From assembly GCF_007829835.1 (NCBI RefSeq), contig NZ_VIWP01000004.1, forward strand, positions 434,001-498,000: a stretch of 64,000 nucleotides of DNA. Reading direction: 5' to 3'. Below the pieces are notes generated by a model. The model ran no database searches. It was not told where the DNA came from and saw only the letters and a list, made by a program, of their open reading frames with translations. Shown in pieces: positions 16,539 to 24,878 of the stretch. The translations under genes and the position numbers were made by a program. The stretch comes from Neorhizobium alkalisoli. GTDB lineage: Bacteria; Pseudomonadota; Alphaproteobacteria; Rhizobiales; Rhizobiaceae. Position 1 is the first letter of the stretch; the number at the start of each line of letters is the position of its first letter.

Positions 16539-17192
16539 TCAGGCGACCATTGCCATATTCACCTTGCCGAGCTTGATCACCGCCTGTGTGCGGCTGTCGA
16601 CATTGAGTTTCAGGAGAATGGCCGAGACATGCGCCTTGATCGTCGCCTCGGAGACGCCGAGCTCATAGGCGATCTGCTTGTTGAGCAGGCCTTCACCAAG
16701 CATGGCGAGCACGCGCCCCTGCTGCGGCGTCAGCGTCTTCAGCCGATCCTTGAGTTCGGTCAGGCCATGGTCCTCGATTGTCTCGGGGGCTGAATGATCA
16801 TTGGCCGGGGCCCAGATATCGCCTTCCAGCACCGCCTGGATGCCGACGCGGATATCGTCGAGGCCGGAGGATTTCGAGATGAAGCCCGAGGCGCCGAGGT
16901 CGAGGGCCCGGCGGATGGTCGCGCAATCGTCGGTCGCCGAAACGATCACGACCGGCAGGCTGGAAAAACCTGCCCTCAGCGACATCAGTCCGGAAAAGCC
17001 GCTGACCCCCGGCATGGAAAGGTCGAGCAACATCAGGTCGGCGTCGGGATTGTCTTCTGCCGCCTGCCGGGCGGCTTCGAAATCGCCCGCCTCGATGATC
17101 ACGATTTCGCCCGCAACGCCTTCGGCAGCCTGCCGAAGCGCACCACGGAAAAGCGGATGGTCGTCTGCTATGATGATTGTGAGTGTCTGCAT
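16539..17192 (-). CDS. NarL/FixJ-type response regulator (ErdR/CrbR/AgmR-like)
   Basis: From ATG 17192 (GGAGGAGG upstream) the product is 217 residues. The receiver domain has IIIADDHPLFRGALRQA, the phospho-acceptor Asp57 in LMLLDLSMPG, VVIVSATDD and GFISKSSG. The LuxR HTH spans about 150-210 (LTPQQGRVLAMLGEGLLNKQ, VSEATIKAHVSAILLKLNV). The sequence strongly resembles AgmR/ErdR/CrbR regulators, which control acetate, ethanol or short-chain carbon use and pair with SLC5-containing sensor kinases. Such a kinase lies in this window at 50082-53597, 33 kb away. No kinase is adjacent. Confidence 0.85.
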   Translation of the reverse strand: MQTLTIIIADDHPLFRGALRQAAEGVAGEIVIIEAGDFEAARQAAEDNPDADLMLLDLSMPGVSGFSGLMSLRAGFSSLPVVIVSATDDCATIRRALDLGASGFISKSSGLDDIRVGIQAVLEGDIWAPANDHSAPETIEDHGLTELKDRLKTLTPQQGRVLAMLGEGLLNKQIAYELGVSEATIKAHVSAILLKLNVDSRTQAVIKLGKVNMAMVA

Positions 17193-17275
17193 GCCTACGC
17201 CTCCTCCCAAAGGCACAGTCCTGCTTCCTGTCATGAAGTTGTAACGCTGCCGCCGGGGAGAGACAAGAGAGGAAA

Positions 17276-17677
17276 CTACGTACGGTTGGGTTGTCCCGGC
17301 TTGGCCTCCGGTTCACCGGTAAAGTCGCGGACGATGCCCATGAAGCTGCGCATGAAGCGCTCCATCAGCGAGAGCGACCGCTCGAATTCCGCATCATCCG
17401 GCAGCGTGTCGGGCCGCATATGGCTGACGCGCTCCTCGAGCGCTGCCACCCGCTTTTCGACACGCGCCAGTTCCTCTTCATAGGCCGCCCGCTCGTCGGC
17501 CGCCATGCGGCAGACGAGATTGCCACCGTCGCGCGTGCAAAGCGACATGGCGCCGGTCTGTCTGTCGAGACGCACGACCCCGCCATCGGTCTCCTGAAGG
17601 GTGAAGCGCGGTTCCTGCGCCAGGCCCGGAAGGGGCGTCAGAAGCGCCATTGCGCCGAGGACTATTGCAGTTTTCAT
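17276..17677 (-). CDS. Predicted exported protein with coiled coil, unknown function
   Basis: From ATG 17677 (AGAGGAGG seven bases upstream) the protein has 133 residues. It begins with a signal peptide (MKTAIVLGAMALLTPLPGLAQ), then a short beta-rich part with a CxnC pair (SLCTRDGGNLVCRMAADE), and a heptad-rich helix (YEEELARVEKRVAALEERVS). The C-terminus is helical and acidic. It is probably periplasmic and oligomeric. I do not recognise a family with known function. It stands between the response regulator and the divergent DUF952 gene. Confidence 0.75.
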   Translation of the reverse strand: MKTAIVLGAMALLTPLPGLAQEPRFTLQETDGGVVRLDRQTGAMSLCTRDGGNLVCRMAADERAAYEEELARVEKRVAALEERVSHMRPDTLPDDAEFERSLSLMERFMRSFMGIVRDFTGEPEAKPGQPNRT

Positions 17678-17762
17678 GGTGCAGCCTCCTCTTTGTGCCA
17701 TGGACAATTGTTGTCCTTTGCTGCAAACGGTCGCGAGTATACCGCGACAGCGAGAGTTTTTG

Positions 17763-18110
17763 ATGACCGATATCGTGTACAAGATCGTGCCCGAGGCGCT
17801 CTGGCGCGAAGCCAAGGCCACGGGTGTTTTTGAAGGTGCGGAAATCGACCTTCGCGATGGCTACATCCATTTCTCGACCGGTGCCCAGGCGCGCGAAACG
17901 GCGCGGCTGTATTTCGGCGGCGTGACCGGCCTGCTTCTTGTCGCCGTTAACGTTCTCGCCCTCGGCGATGCGCTGAAATTCGAACCGTCGCGCGGGGGAG
18001 ATCTCTTCCCGCATCTTTACGGCCACCTGCCGTTTTCGGCTGTGCTCTGGGAAATGCCGCTTTTGATCGGCGTCGATGGCCAGCACGCCTTCCCGGAGAA
18101 AATGCCATGA
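17763..18110 (+). CDS. DUF952 family protein
   Basis: The 115-residue protein matches DUF952: [20 protein letters not shown] at the start, then [19 protein letters not shown] with the conserved GYIHxS motif, and [17 protein letters not shown] near the C-terminus. The family has an ADP-ribosyltransferase-like fold and no firm biochemical role. The stop overlaps the pyrD start by four bases (ATGA), so the two are translationally coupled, an arrangement common in rhizobia. Confidence 0.9.
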   Translation: MTDIVYKIVPEALWREAKATGVFEGAEIDLRDGYIHFSTGAQARETARLYFGGVTGLLLVAVNVLALGDALKFEPSRGGDLFPHLYGHLPFSAVLWEMPLLIGVDGQHAFPEKMP

Positions 18111-19198
18111 TCGGCCGCCTGTCTTCCTTCGCCTCACGCAGCCTCTTTGTTTTCGATCCGGAGAAAGCCCATGGCGTTTCCATATCAGCGCTGAAAAGCG
18201 GCCTCTTGCCCGCCTGCAGCGTCAGGCCGGACCCGCGGCTGTCGCAGACCATTGCCGGCATCCGCTTTGCAAACCCGCTCGGCCTTGCTGCCGGTTACGA
18301 CAAGAATGCCGAAGTGCCGGATGCCGTGCTGCAGCTCGGTTTCGGCTTTACGGAAGTCGGCACGGTCACGCCAAAACCGCAGGCCGGTAATGACAAGCCG
18401 CGCATTTTCCGGCTCGTCGAGGATCGCGGCGTCATCAACCGGCTCGGTTTCAACAACGAGGGCCATGATGCCGCGTTTGCCCGTCTGTCCGGCAGGGGCG
18501 CTGCACCCGGTATCGTCGGCGTCAATATCGGTGCCAACAAGGATGCGGTCGATCGCGTCGCCGACTATGTTGCCGGCATTCGGCGTTTTTATGCGCTCGC
18601 CACCTATTTCACCGTCAACATTTCCTCGCCCAATACGCCGGGTCTGCGCGATCTGCAGGCGCGTGACAGCCTGAAGGCGCTGCTCGATGCAGTGCTCGCC
18701 GCCCGCGCCGAAGAGGCCCTGCGGCATGGCCGCTCGGTTCCCGTCTTCCTGAAGATCGCCCCCGATCTGACCGAGGAAGGCCTTGATGATATCGCAGCCG
18801 AAGCGCTTGCCCATGATCTCGATGGCCTGATCGTCTCCAACACGACGCTGGTGCGAGATGGTCTGAAAGATCAGGTGACGGCGAAGGAGGCGGGTGGTCT
18901 TTCCGGCGCGCCGCTCTTTGCCCGCTCCACCGCCGTACTGGCCCGTGTCCGCAAGCGCGTCGGTCCCGACCTGCCAATCATCGGTGTTGGTGGTGTTTCA
19001 AGCGCTGCCGATGCGCTCGAAAAGATCCGCGCCGGCGCCGATCTGGTGCAGCTCTATTCCTGCATGGTCTATGAAGGGCCGGGCCTGCCGTCCTCGATCG
19101 TCCGCGGTCTATCGACTTTGCTCGATCGGGAAAACGTCACCTCAATCCGGCAGCTGCGCGATACGCGCCTCGATCACTGGGCCGCAGCAAAGCTCTGA
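18107..19198 (+). CDS. pyrD: Dihydroorotate dehydrogenase (quinone), class 2
   Basis: The 363-residue enzyme has the class-2 N-terminal helical extension (about 1-40) that docks on the membrane, then the FMN TIM barrel: [61 protein letters not shown] (with the catalytic Ser region), [15 protein letters not shown] and [17 protein letters not shown]. It oxidises dihydroorotate to orotate with ubiquinone in pyrimidine synthesis. Its last 25 bases overlap the convergent MATE gene. Confidence 0.95.
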   Translation: MIGRLSSFASRSLFVFDPEKAHGVSISALKSGLLPACSVRPDPRLSQTIAGIRFANPLGLAAGYDKNAEVPDAVLQLGFGFTEVGTVTPKPQAGNDKPRIFRLVEDRGVINRLGFNNEGHDAAFARLSGRGAAPGIVGVNIGANKDAVDRVADYVAGIRRFYALATYFTVNISSPNTPGLRDLQARDSLKALLDAVLAARAEEALRHGRSVPVFLKIAPDLTEEGLDDIAAEALAHDLDGLIVSNTTLVRDGLKDQVTAKEAGGLSGAPLFARSTAVLARVRKRVGPDLPIIGVGGVSSAADALEKIRAGADLVQLYSCMVYEGPGLPSSIVRGLSTLLDRENVTSIRQLRDTRLDHWAAAKL

Positions 19199-20526
19199 CG
19201 CGCCTTGCGCGGCAGCATGACTGCCAGAAACAGGCCGCGTGCCAGAAGCAGAAGATTGAGCGCCATCCAGAGCCCGTGATTGCCGAACAGGGTGGTGAGC
19301 GGGTAAAGGCTGAGGCAATAGACCAGGCATGAGGCGAGCATCATGTTGCGCATCTCGCGCGACCATGTCGCCCCGATGAAGACGCCGTCCATCTGGAAGG
19401 CGAGCGCACCTGTTATCCCCGTCAGTGCCGCCCAGGGCAGGTAGGTGAGGGCTGCCTGCCGCACCTCGTCGGAGGTGGTGAGCAGGTTGATCACGGCATT
19501 TCCGAACACGGCGAAGAACAGGCCGAGCAGGGCGGCCATGGCAAAGGACCAGAGGCCGGTCAGCCGCAGCATGCGGTCGAAGGCGGAGCGGAAGCGGGCG
19601 CCGACGGCGCGGCCCGACAGCTGCTCGGCGGCCCCCGCCAGCCCGTCGAGGAAAAATGCCGAGAGCATGAAGATGTTGAACAACACGGCATTGGCCGCCA
19701 GCGTCACCGCGCCGAAACCGGCGCCGATGCGGGTCATGATCGCCACCGAGCCGTTGAGCACCAGCGAGCGGATCAGGATATCGGCATTCATCTGAAAAAG
19801 CTGCTTCAGCTTGCCGGTATCGAGGATTTCGCTGCGCGATGGCCGGTAGGCGCTCGAAAACTGCCTGAGCACGATGACGATCCCGATGATGACGCCGATT
19901 GCCTCGGCAAAGACCGTCGCCCAGGCGACGCCTTCGACACCCCAGCCGAACTGAACACCGAACAGGATGGCGAGCACGATATTCGTGCCGTTGATGAGGA
20001 TCTGCAGCACCAGCCCGGTCATTGCCTGGCCGCGGCCGAAAAGATAACCAAACACGGCCATGTTGCCGAAGGTGACGGGGCTTGCCAGCACACGGATGGC
20101 GAAATACCGGCGGGCGACCTCGGCCACGGCCGGATCGCCGGTCAGGATATCCGGGACGAAGGCAGCAACCAGCGGCGAGAGGGCGAAGATAAGGACGCCC
20201 AGGCCAAACGCGCTGAACAGGGCCCGAAAGAAGATTGCCTGCTGCTCGCGCTGATCGTCACGCCCAAACGCCTGCGCCACCAGTCCGGTGGTCGAGACGC
20301 GCAGAAAACTGAGCGATCCGTAAAGAAGATCGAAGATGATCGAGGCGACCGCGAGCCCGGCCAGGGCTTCAGCCGAGCCGAGATGACCGACGACGGCTGT
20401 ACCGGTCAGGCCAAGCAGCGGTGCTGTCAGGAGCCCTAATGTCATCGGCACGGCAATGCCGAGCACCAGACGGTGGGTGACCTCGAAAGGCCGGATCTGC
20501 TGTTCGATATCCCCCGGCCCGTTCAT
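19174..20526 (-). CDS. MATE-family efflux transporter (DinF-like)
   Basis: From ATG 20526 it encodes 450 residues with twelve hydrophobic segments in two six-helix halves. Recognisable MATE parts are [56 protein letters not shown] and the second-half [19 protein letters not shown], plus [20 protein letters not shown]. Members export drugs or metabolites with Na+ or H+. Ten residues before [10 protein letters not shown] are possible from ATG 20556 but would overlap the upstream CAP gene. It follows the CAP-domain gene by five bases on the same strand and overlaps pyrD at its 3' end. Confidence 0.9.
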   Translation of the reverse strand: MNGPGDIEQQIRPFEVTHRLVLGIAVPMTLGLLTAPLLGLTGTAVVGHLGSAEALAGLAVASIIFDLLYGSLSFLRVSTTGLVAQAFGRDDQREQQAIFFRALFSAFGLGVLIFALSPLVAAFVPDILTGDPAVAEVARRYFAIRVLASPVTFGNMAVFGYLFGRGQAMTGLVLQILINGTNIVLAILFGVQFGWGVEGVAWATVFAEAIGVIIGIVIVLRQFSSAYRPSRSEILDTGKLKQLFQMNADILIRSLVLNGSVAIMTRIGAGFGAVTLAANAVLFNIFMLSAFFLDGLAGAAEQLSGRAVGARFRSAFDRMLRLTGLWSFAMAALLGLFFAVFGNAVINLLTTSDEVRQAALTYLPWAALTGITGALAFQMDGVFIGATWSREMRNMMLASCLVYCLSLYPLTTLFGNHGLWMALNLLLLARGLFLAVMLPRKARQSFAAAQ

Positions 20527-20531
20527 GAGTG

Positions 20532-21017
20532 TCAGCCCGAAAGGACCATGGCCCAATAGGTCCTGCCGTCGCTTGCCTTCGACATGGCGACGCCGAGGCC
20601 CTTGTAGCCACCGAGCATGTTTTCGAGATGTTTTGGAGAATTAATCCAGGCGTCCACCGCCGCATCGACCGATGTCTGGCCGCTTGCGATATTTTCCGCG
20701 GCGGGCAGGGTCACGTCATTGCGCTTCATGCGGGCGCCAAAATCGTCGCCGAAGCCGATCAGGTGCTTCATCTCCTGCGCCTTGGCCATCCGCACCGCCT
20801 GGGCCGCTGCCGCCTTGCGGGCGGAAGGATCGAGCGTCAGCGTGGAAAGGCCGCGAGACTGGCGCAGCTTGTTGACGGTGGGAAGGGCCGCTTCCGTATC
20901 GTCCTCGGCGCCCGGTGTCGGCACCAGGACCGCCGTGGTGGAACAGCCGGCAAGCGCTAGAGCGGTTGCCGACAGAAGAAGGAAGCTGCGACGAGAGGGA
21001 TAGACTGAAACGGACAT
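20532..21017 (-). CDS. CAP/SCP-domain lipoprotein
   Basis: The 161-residue protein has a twin-arginine-containing leader ending in a lipobox (SFLLLSATALALAGC), so the mature N-terminus is a lipidated Cys. A CAP domain follows with KLRQSRGLSTLTLDPSA, MAKAQEMKHLIGFGDDFGAR, AENIASGQTSVDAAVDAWI, and NSPKHLENMLGGYKGLGV. The conserved His of the CAP cavity (KH...) is present. Bacterial CAP proteins are periplasmic or surface proteins of mostly unknown role. One base separates it from the upstream DUF6460 gene and five from the MATE gene, suggesting an operon. Confidence 0.88.
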   Translation of the reverse strand: MSVSVYPSRRSFLLLSATALALAGCSTTAVLVPTPGAEDDTEAALPTVNKLRQSRGLSTLTLDPSARKAAAAQAVRMAKAQEMKHLIGFGDDFGARMKRNDVTLPAAENIASGQTSVDAAVDAWINSPKHLENMLGGYKGLGVAMSKASDGRTYWAMVLSG

Positions 21018-21018
21018 G

Positions 21019-21285
21019 TCAGCGCCGAAAGCTCATCAGCCGGATGATGATGAAGAGCGGGATCACCACGATCGCTCCGAGCAGGAGATAGTTGCCGACC
21101 TTGCCGAGCGCGGCAAAGCCGTTATACCACAGGTCGTAGAAGTGGTATCTCAGCGAGCCGATAATATTGTCGGGCGTATAGCCGAAAAACGCCAGTACGA
21201 AGCCGACCAGAAGGCAGACGACGATCAGTTTGACGAGCGTGCGGCCCGGTGTGTCGCCAAGGAATCTGTTCACGGTATCCGGCAT
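21019..21285 (-). CDS. Small two-helix membrane protein, DUF6460-like
   Basis: This 88-residue protein begins PDTVNRFLGDTPGRTLVKL and has two membrane segments (about 18-38 and 62-82) joined by a Trp/Tyr-rich loop (SLRYHFYDLWYNGF). It resembles rhizobial proteins assigned to DUF6460. The AAGAAGG ribosome site abuts the ATG; a GTG at 21273 is an alternative start. It is the first gene of the tight DUF6460-CAP-MATE run. Function unknown. Confidence 0.75.
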   Translation of the reverse strand: MPDTVNRFLGDTPGRTLVKLIVVCLLVGFVLAFFGYTPDNIIGSLRYHFYDLWYNGFAALGKVGNYLLLGAIVVIPLFIIIRLMSFRR

Positions 21286-21451
21286 CCTTCTTCATTTCGA
21301 TTGTTTTGAGAGATAGTCGGCAGCAACGTGGATCGCAAGCCGCAGGCACCGTCTCAAGCGGCAAGTCTTAAAGATAAGAAGCGCCTCCTCAGATAGAACT
21401 TGAGTTTTTTTATGGCTTCGGCGAAGACCGATCGGATTTCAGGAAAAACCG

Positions 21452-22381
21452 ATGCCTCCCAGCCAATTTTCGTCCGGTGACGTGATCGCCGACCGTCGTG
21501 CCGATTACGCCCGCATGCTGGCGGAAGGCGGTGATTTCGAAGCGGCTGCCGAACTGATCGAGCAGGCGCTGGAAATCGTGCCGGGATGGGCCGCGGGCTG
21601 GTTCCGGCTTGGCGAATATCGGGAGAAAGGCGGCCTTGCCGCCGCAGCCCAGGCCTATCGCCAGGTATTGGTTCTCGAGCCCAGTGACGTTTTCGGCGCC
21701 AGCCTGAAACTGGCGCTTCTCGGCGCAGGCTCCGTCCCGGATCGCCCGCCGAGCCGCTATGTCGAAGGTCTGTTCGACGATTACGCAGCAAAATTCGACA
21801 CGGCTCTGGTCGAAAAGCTCGATTATTCCGTGCCGGGCAAGCTTGCGGCGCTGGTTGCAGCCTACGGGCCTTTTTCCAATGTCGTCGATCTCGGCTGCGG
21901 CACCGGGCTCTTTGGTGCCGAGATCCGCGATCGCGCCGAGCGGCTGGAAGGTTTCGACCTCTCCCTCAACATGCTCGCCAAGGCGCGCGAAAAGGATCTT
22001 TACGATCATCTCGGACAGGCCGATCTCAGCCTCTCGGTGGAAAAATCCGGCCTGTTTTCAGAAGGTCTTGGCCATGGACGCGCCGATCTCGTTTCGGCCG
22101 CCGATGTGCTGATGTATCTCGGTTCGCTAGAAACGGTCTTTCCGCTTGTTACAGCGCTTCTGAAACCCTCGGGCCTGTTTGCCTTTTCGGTCGAGGATGC
22201 CGGTGAGGACGAGACGTTTCGCCTGCGGGATTCCCTGCGTTACGCCCATTCCGAACTCTATGTCGCGGCACTCTGTGCCCGCCATGGCCTGACGCCCGTG
22301 GAAAGCGAGAATACGGTCATTCGCATGGATGCCGGAAAACCGGTTCGCGGCATTCTGTTTCTGTCGCGCAAGGCGGGCTGA
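21452..22381 (+). CDS. SAM-dependent methyltransferase with N-terminal TPR
   Basis: The 309-residue protein has tetratricopeptide-like helices in residues 15-90 (YARMLAEGGDFEAAAELIEQ, GGLAAAAQAYRQVLVLEP). A class-I methyltransferase domain follows with motif I VVDLGCGTGLFGAEI (about 145-160), motif II EGFDLSLNMLAKAREK and a C-terminal segment KPSGLFAFSVEDAG. Between the two lies SRYVEGLFDDYAAKFDTAL, typical of the UbiE/TPR methyltransferases of rhizobia. The substrate is unknown; related proteins are called predicted TPR-repeat methyltransferases. AGGAAAAACCG precedes the ATG. Confidence 0.88.
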   Translation: MPPSQFSSGDVIADRRADYARMLAEGGDFEAAAELIEQALEIVPGWAAGWFRLGEYREKGGLAAAAQAYRQVLVLEPSDVFGASLKLALLGAGSVPDRPPSRYVEGLFDDYAAKFDTALVEKLDYSVPGKLAALVAAYGPFSNVVDLGCGTGLFGAEIRDRAERLEGFDLSLNMLAKAREKDLYDHLGQADLSLSVEKSGLFSEGLGHGRADLVSAADVLMYLGSLETVFPLVTALLKPSGLFAFSVEDAGEDETFRLRDSLRYAHSELYVAALCARHGLTPVESENTVIRMDAGKPVRGILFLSRKAG

Positions 22382-22486
22382 AACAACCCTTTCTTGCTTT
22401 TTCTTCAGCCGCTCGCCGCGGCCGTTGATGGCGCTTGATGAAGCCGCTATCGCGATGCACAATCACGCAAAAATTAGGGGAACAAT

Positions 22487-23137
22487 TTGGCCGACGAACA
22501 GAGCGCACAAAAGCGCCGGCTGGGCTTTTATAGCCTCGATCCGGCACGTCACACCAAGCTTGAAGATGCGCAGGGCCTGTTCATCAGCTCCATGGTGGCG
22601 GCGCTCGGGCTCTATCTCCTGAACCAGGTGGGCCTTCTGACCAGTGGCACGGCCGGCGTCGCCTTTCTGCTGCATTACGCCTTCGACATTCCCTTCGGCG
22701 TGCTGTTCTTCGTCGTTAATCTTCCCTTCTATTACCTGTCCTTCAAGCGCCTCGGCGTCGGCTTCTCCTTCAAGACCTTTGTCTCGATCGCCATGGTTTC
22801 GGTGATCGCCGAGCTGGAGCGGCGCTTCATGGTCATCCAGTATCTCGACCCCTTCTGGGCAGCTCTGCTCGGCGGCATCCTGATCGGTTTCGGCCTGCTC
22901 GGCCTTTATCGCCACCGCGCTTCGCTCGGCGGCATCGGCATTCTGGCGATCTATATCCAGGACCGGTTCAAGATCCCCGCCGGCCTCGTGCAGCTTGCCT
23001 TCGACCTCTGCGTCATGGCCGCCGCCTTTTTCGTCGTAAGCCCGATGACGGTCCTGTGGTCGCTGTTGAGCGCCGTCGTGCTCAACCTGCTGCTGACCAT
23101 CAACCATCGCTCCGACCGTTACATCGCGGTGCGCTGA
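22487..23137 (+). CDS. YitT-family membrane protein, first tandem copy (TTG start)
   Basis: The 216-residue protein starts at TTG 22487 with AGGGG seven bases upstream. It carries about five hydrophobic segments and the DUF161/YitT core: TKLEDAQGLFISSMVAALGL, LLTSGTAGVAFLLHY, PFGVLFFVVNLPFYYLSFKR, RHRASLGGIGILAIYIQD and a terminal TINHRSDRYIAVR. YitT proteins are polytopic inner-membrane proteins of uncertain, probably transport, function. The stop overlaps the start of a paralogue (TGATG at 23135-23139). Confidence 0.88.
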   Translation: MADEQSAQKRRLGFYSLDPARHTKLEDAQGLFISSMVAALGLYLLNQVGLLTSGTAGVAFLLHYAFDIPFGVLFFVVNLPFYYLSFKRLGVGFSFKTFVSIAMVSVIAELERRFMVIQYLDPFWAALLGGILIGFGLLGLYRHRASLGGIGILAIYIQDRFKIPAGLVQLAFDLCVMAAAFFVVSPMTVLWSLLSAVVLNLLLTINHRSDRYIAVR

Positions 23138-23781
23138 TGACAGAGGCCGCCAAGCAGAAAAGCCCGATCGGCCTCTGGTCCTCCAGTTCGGAAAAACATT
23201 CGCTGGTCGAGGATGTGCAAGGCATCGTTGCCGGCTCCATGCTGGCGGCGCTCGGCGTCACCATGCTGGCCAGCGCCCATCTCCTGATCGGCGGCACGGC
23301 CGGCCTCGGTTTCCTTCTGCGTTACTCCGTGGATGTCAGCTTCGGCACCGCCTTCTTCGTGCTGAACCTGCCCTTCTACTGGCTGGCCTATAAACGCCTC
23401 GGCCTTGCCTTCACGCTCAAGACCTTTTCCGCCGTGGCGCTCACCTCGTTCCTGACCGGGGTCCTGCCAAAGCTGATCGGCATCGATCATATCGATCCGA
23501 TCGCCGCTGCCCTGTTCGGTGGCTTGTTGATCGGTTGCGGCATGCTGATCCTCTTCCGCCACCGCGCCTCGCTCGGCGGTTTCGGCATTCTGGCCCTTTA
23601 TCTGCAGGACCGGCTCAGCTGGCGGGCCGGCTTCGTCCAGCTGGGTCTGGATTGCCTCGTGCTGATCCTCTCCTTCTTCGTCGCCAGCCCCTTTGTCATC
23701 GCCTGCTCGGTGCTGGCGGCAGTGACGCTGAACCTGACGCTCGCCATCAACCACCGCACCGATCGTTACATAGTCCGTTGA
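23137..23781 (+). CDS. YitT-family membrane protein, second tandem copy
   Basis: The 214-residue product is a close paralogue of the preceding gene in the same order: LVEDVQGIVAGSMLAALGV, LIGGTAGLGFLLRY, FGTAFFVLNLPFYWLAYKRL, RHRASLGGFGILALYLQD, and the end AINHRTDRYIVR. Translational coupling through TGATG suggests the two make a heteromeric complex in stoichiometric amounts. The gene ends directly against the convergent AhpD-like gene (no gap). Confidence 0.88.
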   Translation: MTEAAKQKSPIGLWSSSSEKHSLVEDVQGIVAGSMLAALGVTMLASAHLLIGGTAGLGFLLRYSVDVSFGTAFFVLNLPFYWLAYKRLGLAFTLKTFSAVALTSFLTGVLPKLIGIDHIDPIAAALFGGLLIGCGMLILFRHRASLGGFGILALYLQDRLSWRAGFVQLGLDCLVLILSFFVASPFVIACSVLAAVTLNLTLAINHRTDRYIVR

Positions 23782-24243
23782 TCAGGCGGCGTTCGCGACC
23801 TTGTCGATCGGGTGCTGGGCGCGGAACCCGACGGCCAGCCGGTTCCAGACATTGATCGCACCGATCGCAACCGTGATCTTCGTCATCTCTTCCTCGGAGA
23901 AATGCGCCTTGAAGGCTTCATAAGCGCTGTCCGGAATGCCGGTCTCGGAAATTTTCGTGACGGCATCGACCCAGCCGAGAAGAGCGCGCTCCTTGTCGTC
24001 ATAGACCGGCGATTCCCACCAGACGCTCATCAGGTTGATCCACTGTTCGGAAAGCCCGTCATGACGGCTTTCCTTGACGTGCATGTCGACACAATAGGCG
24101 CAGCCATTGATGATCGAGGCCCTGAGCTTGATCAGGTGGATGAAGCGGCGCTCGAGGCCGGAATTCTGGACATAGGTTTCCAGATCTGCGACGGCCTTGT
24201 AGGCGTCGGGGGCGGCTTTGTAGAAATTGAAACGGGGATGCAT
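23782..24243 (-). CDS. AhpD-like carboxymuconolactone decarboxylase family protein
   Basis: The 153-residue protein has the AhpD/CMD core LIKLRASIINGCAYCVDMHV with the redox CxxC and following His, and a C-terminal TKITVAIGAINVWNRLAVGFR. Similar proteins are alkylhydroperoxidase-like reductases acting in peroxide or electrophile stress. AAGGAGAG precedes the ATG. The Rrf2 regulator gene lies 28 bases upstream on the same strand, so this is its most likely target, with the palindrome at 24785-24809 controlling both. Confidence 0.9.
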   Translation of the reverse strand: MHPRFNFYKAAPDAYKAVADLETYVQNSGLERRFIHLIKLRASIINGCAYCVDMHVKESRHDGLSEQWINLMSVWWESPVYDDKERALLGWVDAVTKISETGIPDSAYEAFKAHFSEEEMTKITVAIGAINVWNRLAVGFRAQHPIDKVANAA

Positions 24244-24271
24244 GATCGTCTCTCCTTGGTTTTGCCCGCGC

Positions 24272-24772
24272 TCAGCGAGCCGATTTGCGTTCGTGAATGT
24301 CCATGAAGGCGCAGCCGCGGGCGGCGATGCCGCCGTCGTCGGATGCGTAGAGTTCCGCCGTGATGGCAGCGATCGTCACCTTGGCGAGTTCGGCGCGATA
24401 GGCTTTTTCGGCCTTCAGCATCGCCGCATTGATCTGGCAGGGTTTTGTAAAATAGCGCCCCGGCAGAGGGTTTGGCCCGCGCTGGCGGATTTCCGCGCAA
24501 CGAAAGGCCGGCGCCGGCCCTTCGACGGCCAGCACGATATCGAGCAGGGTGATCTCTTCCGGCGTCCTTGCCAGCCGGTACCCGCCTTTCGGGCCGGGTA
24601 TGGTGGCAACGAGGCCGGCGCCGGACAGCGCCTGCATGTGTTTCAGGAGATAGCTCGTCGAGACGCCATGAAATTCCGCAAGCGCCGCAGCCGAAAGCAC
24701 GCCGCCCTCCGAAAGGCCGGACAGAACCGCCACGCAATGGATCGCCTGTTCGACGCCGTCACTCAGTTTCAT
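24272..24772 (-). CDS. Rrf2-family transcriptional regulator
   Basis: From ATG 24772 (AGGAG six bases upstream; ATG 24778 abuts it) the product is 166 residues. The winged HTH has LSDGVEQAIHCVAVL, VLSAAALAEFHGVSTSYLLK and IPGPKGGYRLARTPEEITLL, the Rrf2 signature. Cysteines occur at FRCAEIRQRG, TKPCQINAAM and RGCAFMD, so a metal or redox sensor is possible, but spacing is not that of a standard IscR cluster site. Its context with an AhpD-like gene suggests stress sensing. Confidence 0.9.
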   Translation of the reverse strand: MKLSDGVEQAIHCVAVLSGLSEGGVLSAAALAEFHGVSTSYLLKHMQALSGAGLVATIPGPKGGYRLARTPEEITLLDIVLAVEGPAPAFRCAEIRQRGPNPLPGRYFTKPCQINAAMLKAEKAYRAELAKVTIAAITAELYASDDGGIAARGCAFMDIHERKSAR

Positions 24773-24784
24773 CGCCATCTCCTA

Positions 24785-24809
24785 ATCACGGATAAAATTT
24801 ATCCATGAT
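24785..24809. promoter_or_regulatory. Palindromic operator upstream of the Rrf2 gene
   Basis: ATCACGGATAAA (24785-24796) and TTTATCCATGAT (24798-24809) are inverted copies around one A with a single mismatch; the inner GGATAAA/TTTATCC is perfect. AT-rich dyads of this size are typical Rrf2 sites. It lies 13-37 bases before the regulator start, where the -10/+1 region should be, so autorepression is likely. Confidence 0.8.
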
Positions 24810-24878
24810 TATCGTCTGCGAGTCAATAGGATTGCGGAAGGCCTTCTTTTTGCGGCCGCTGCGCTTATCTTTGAAACC

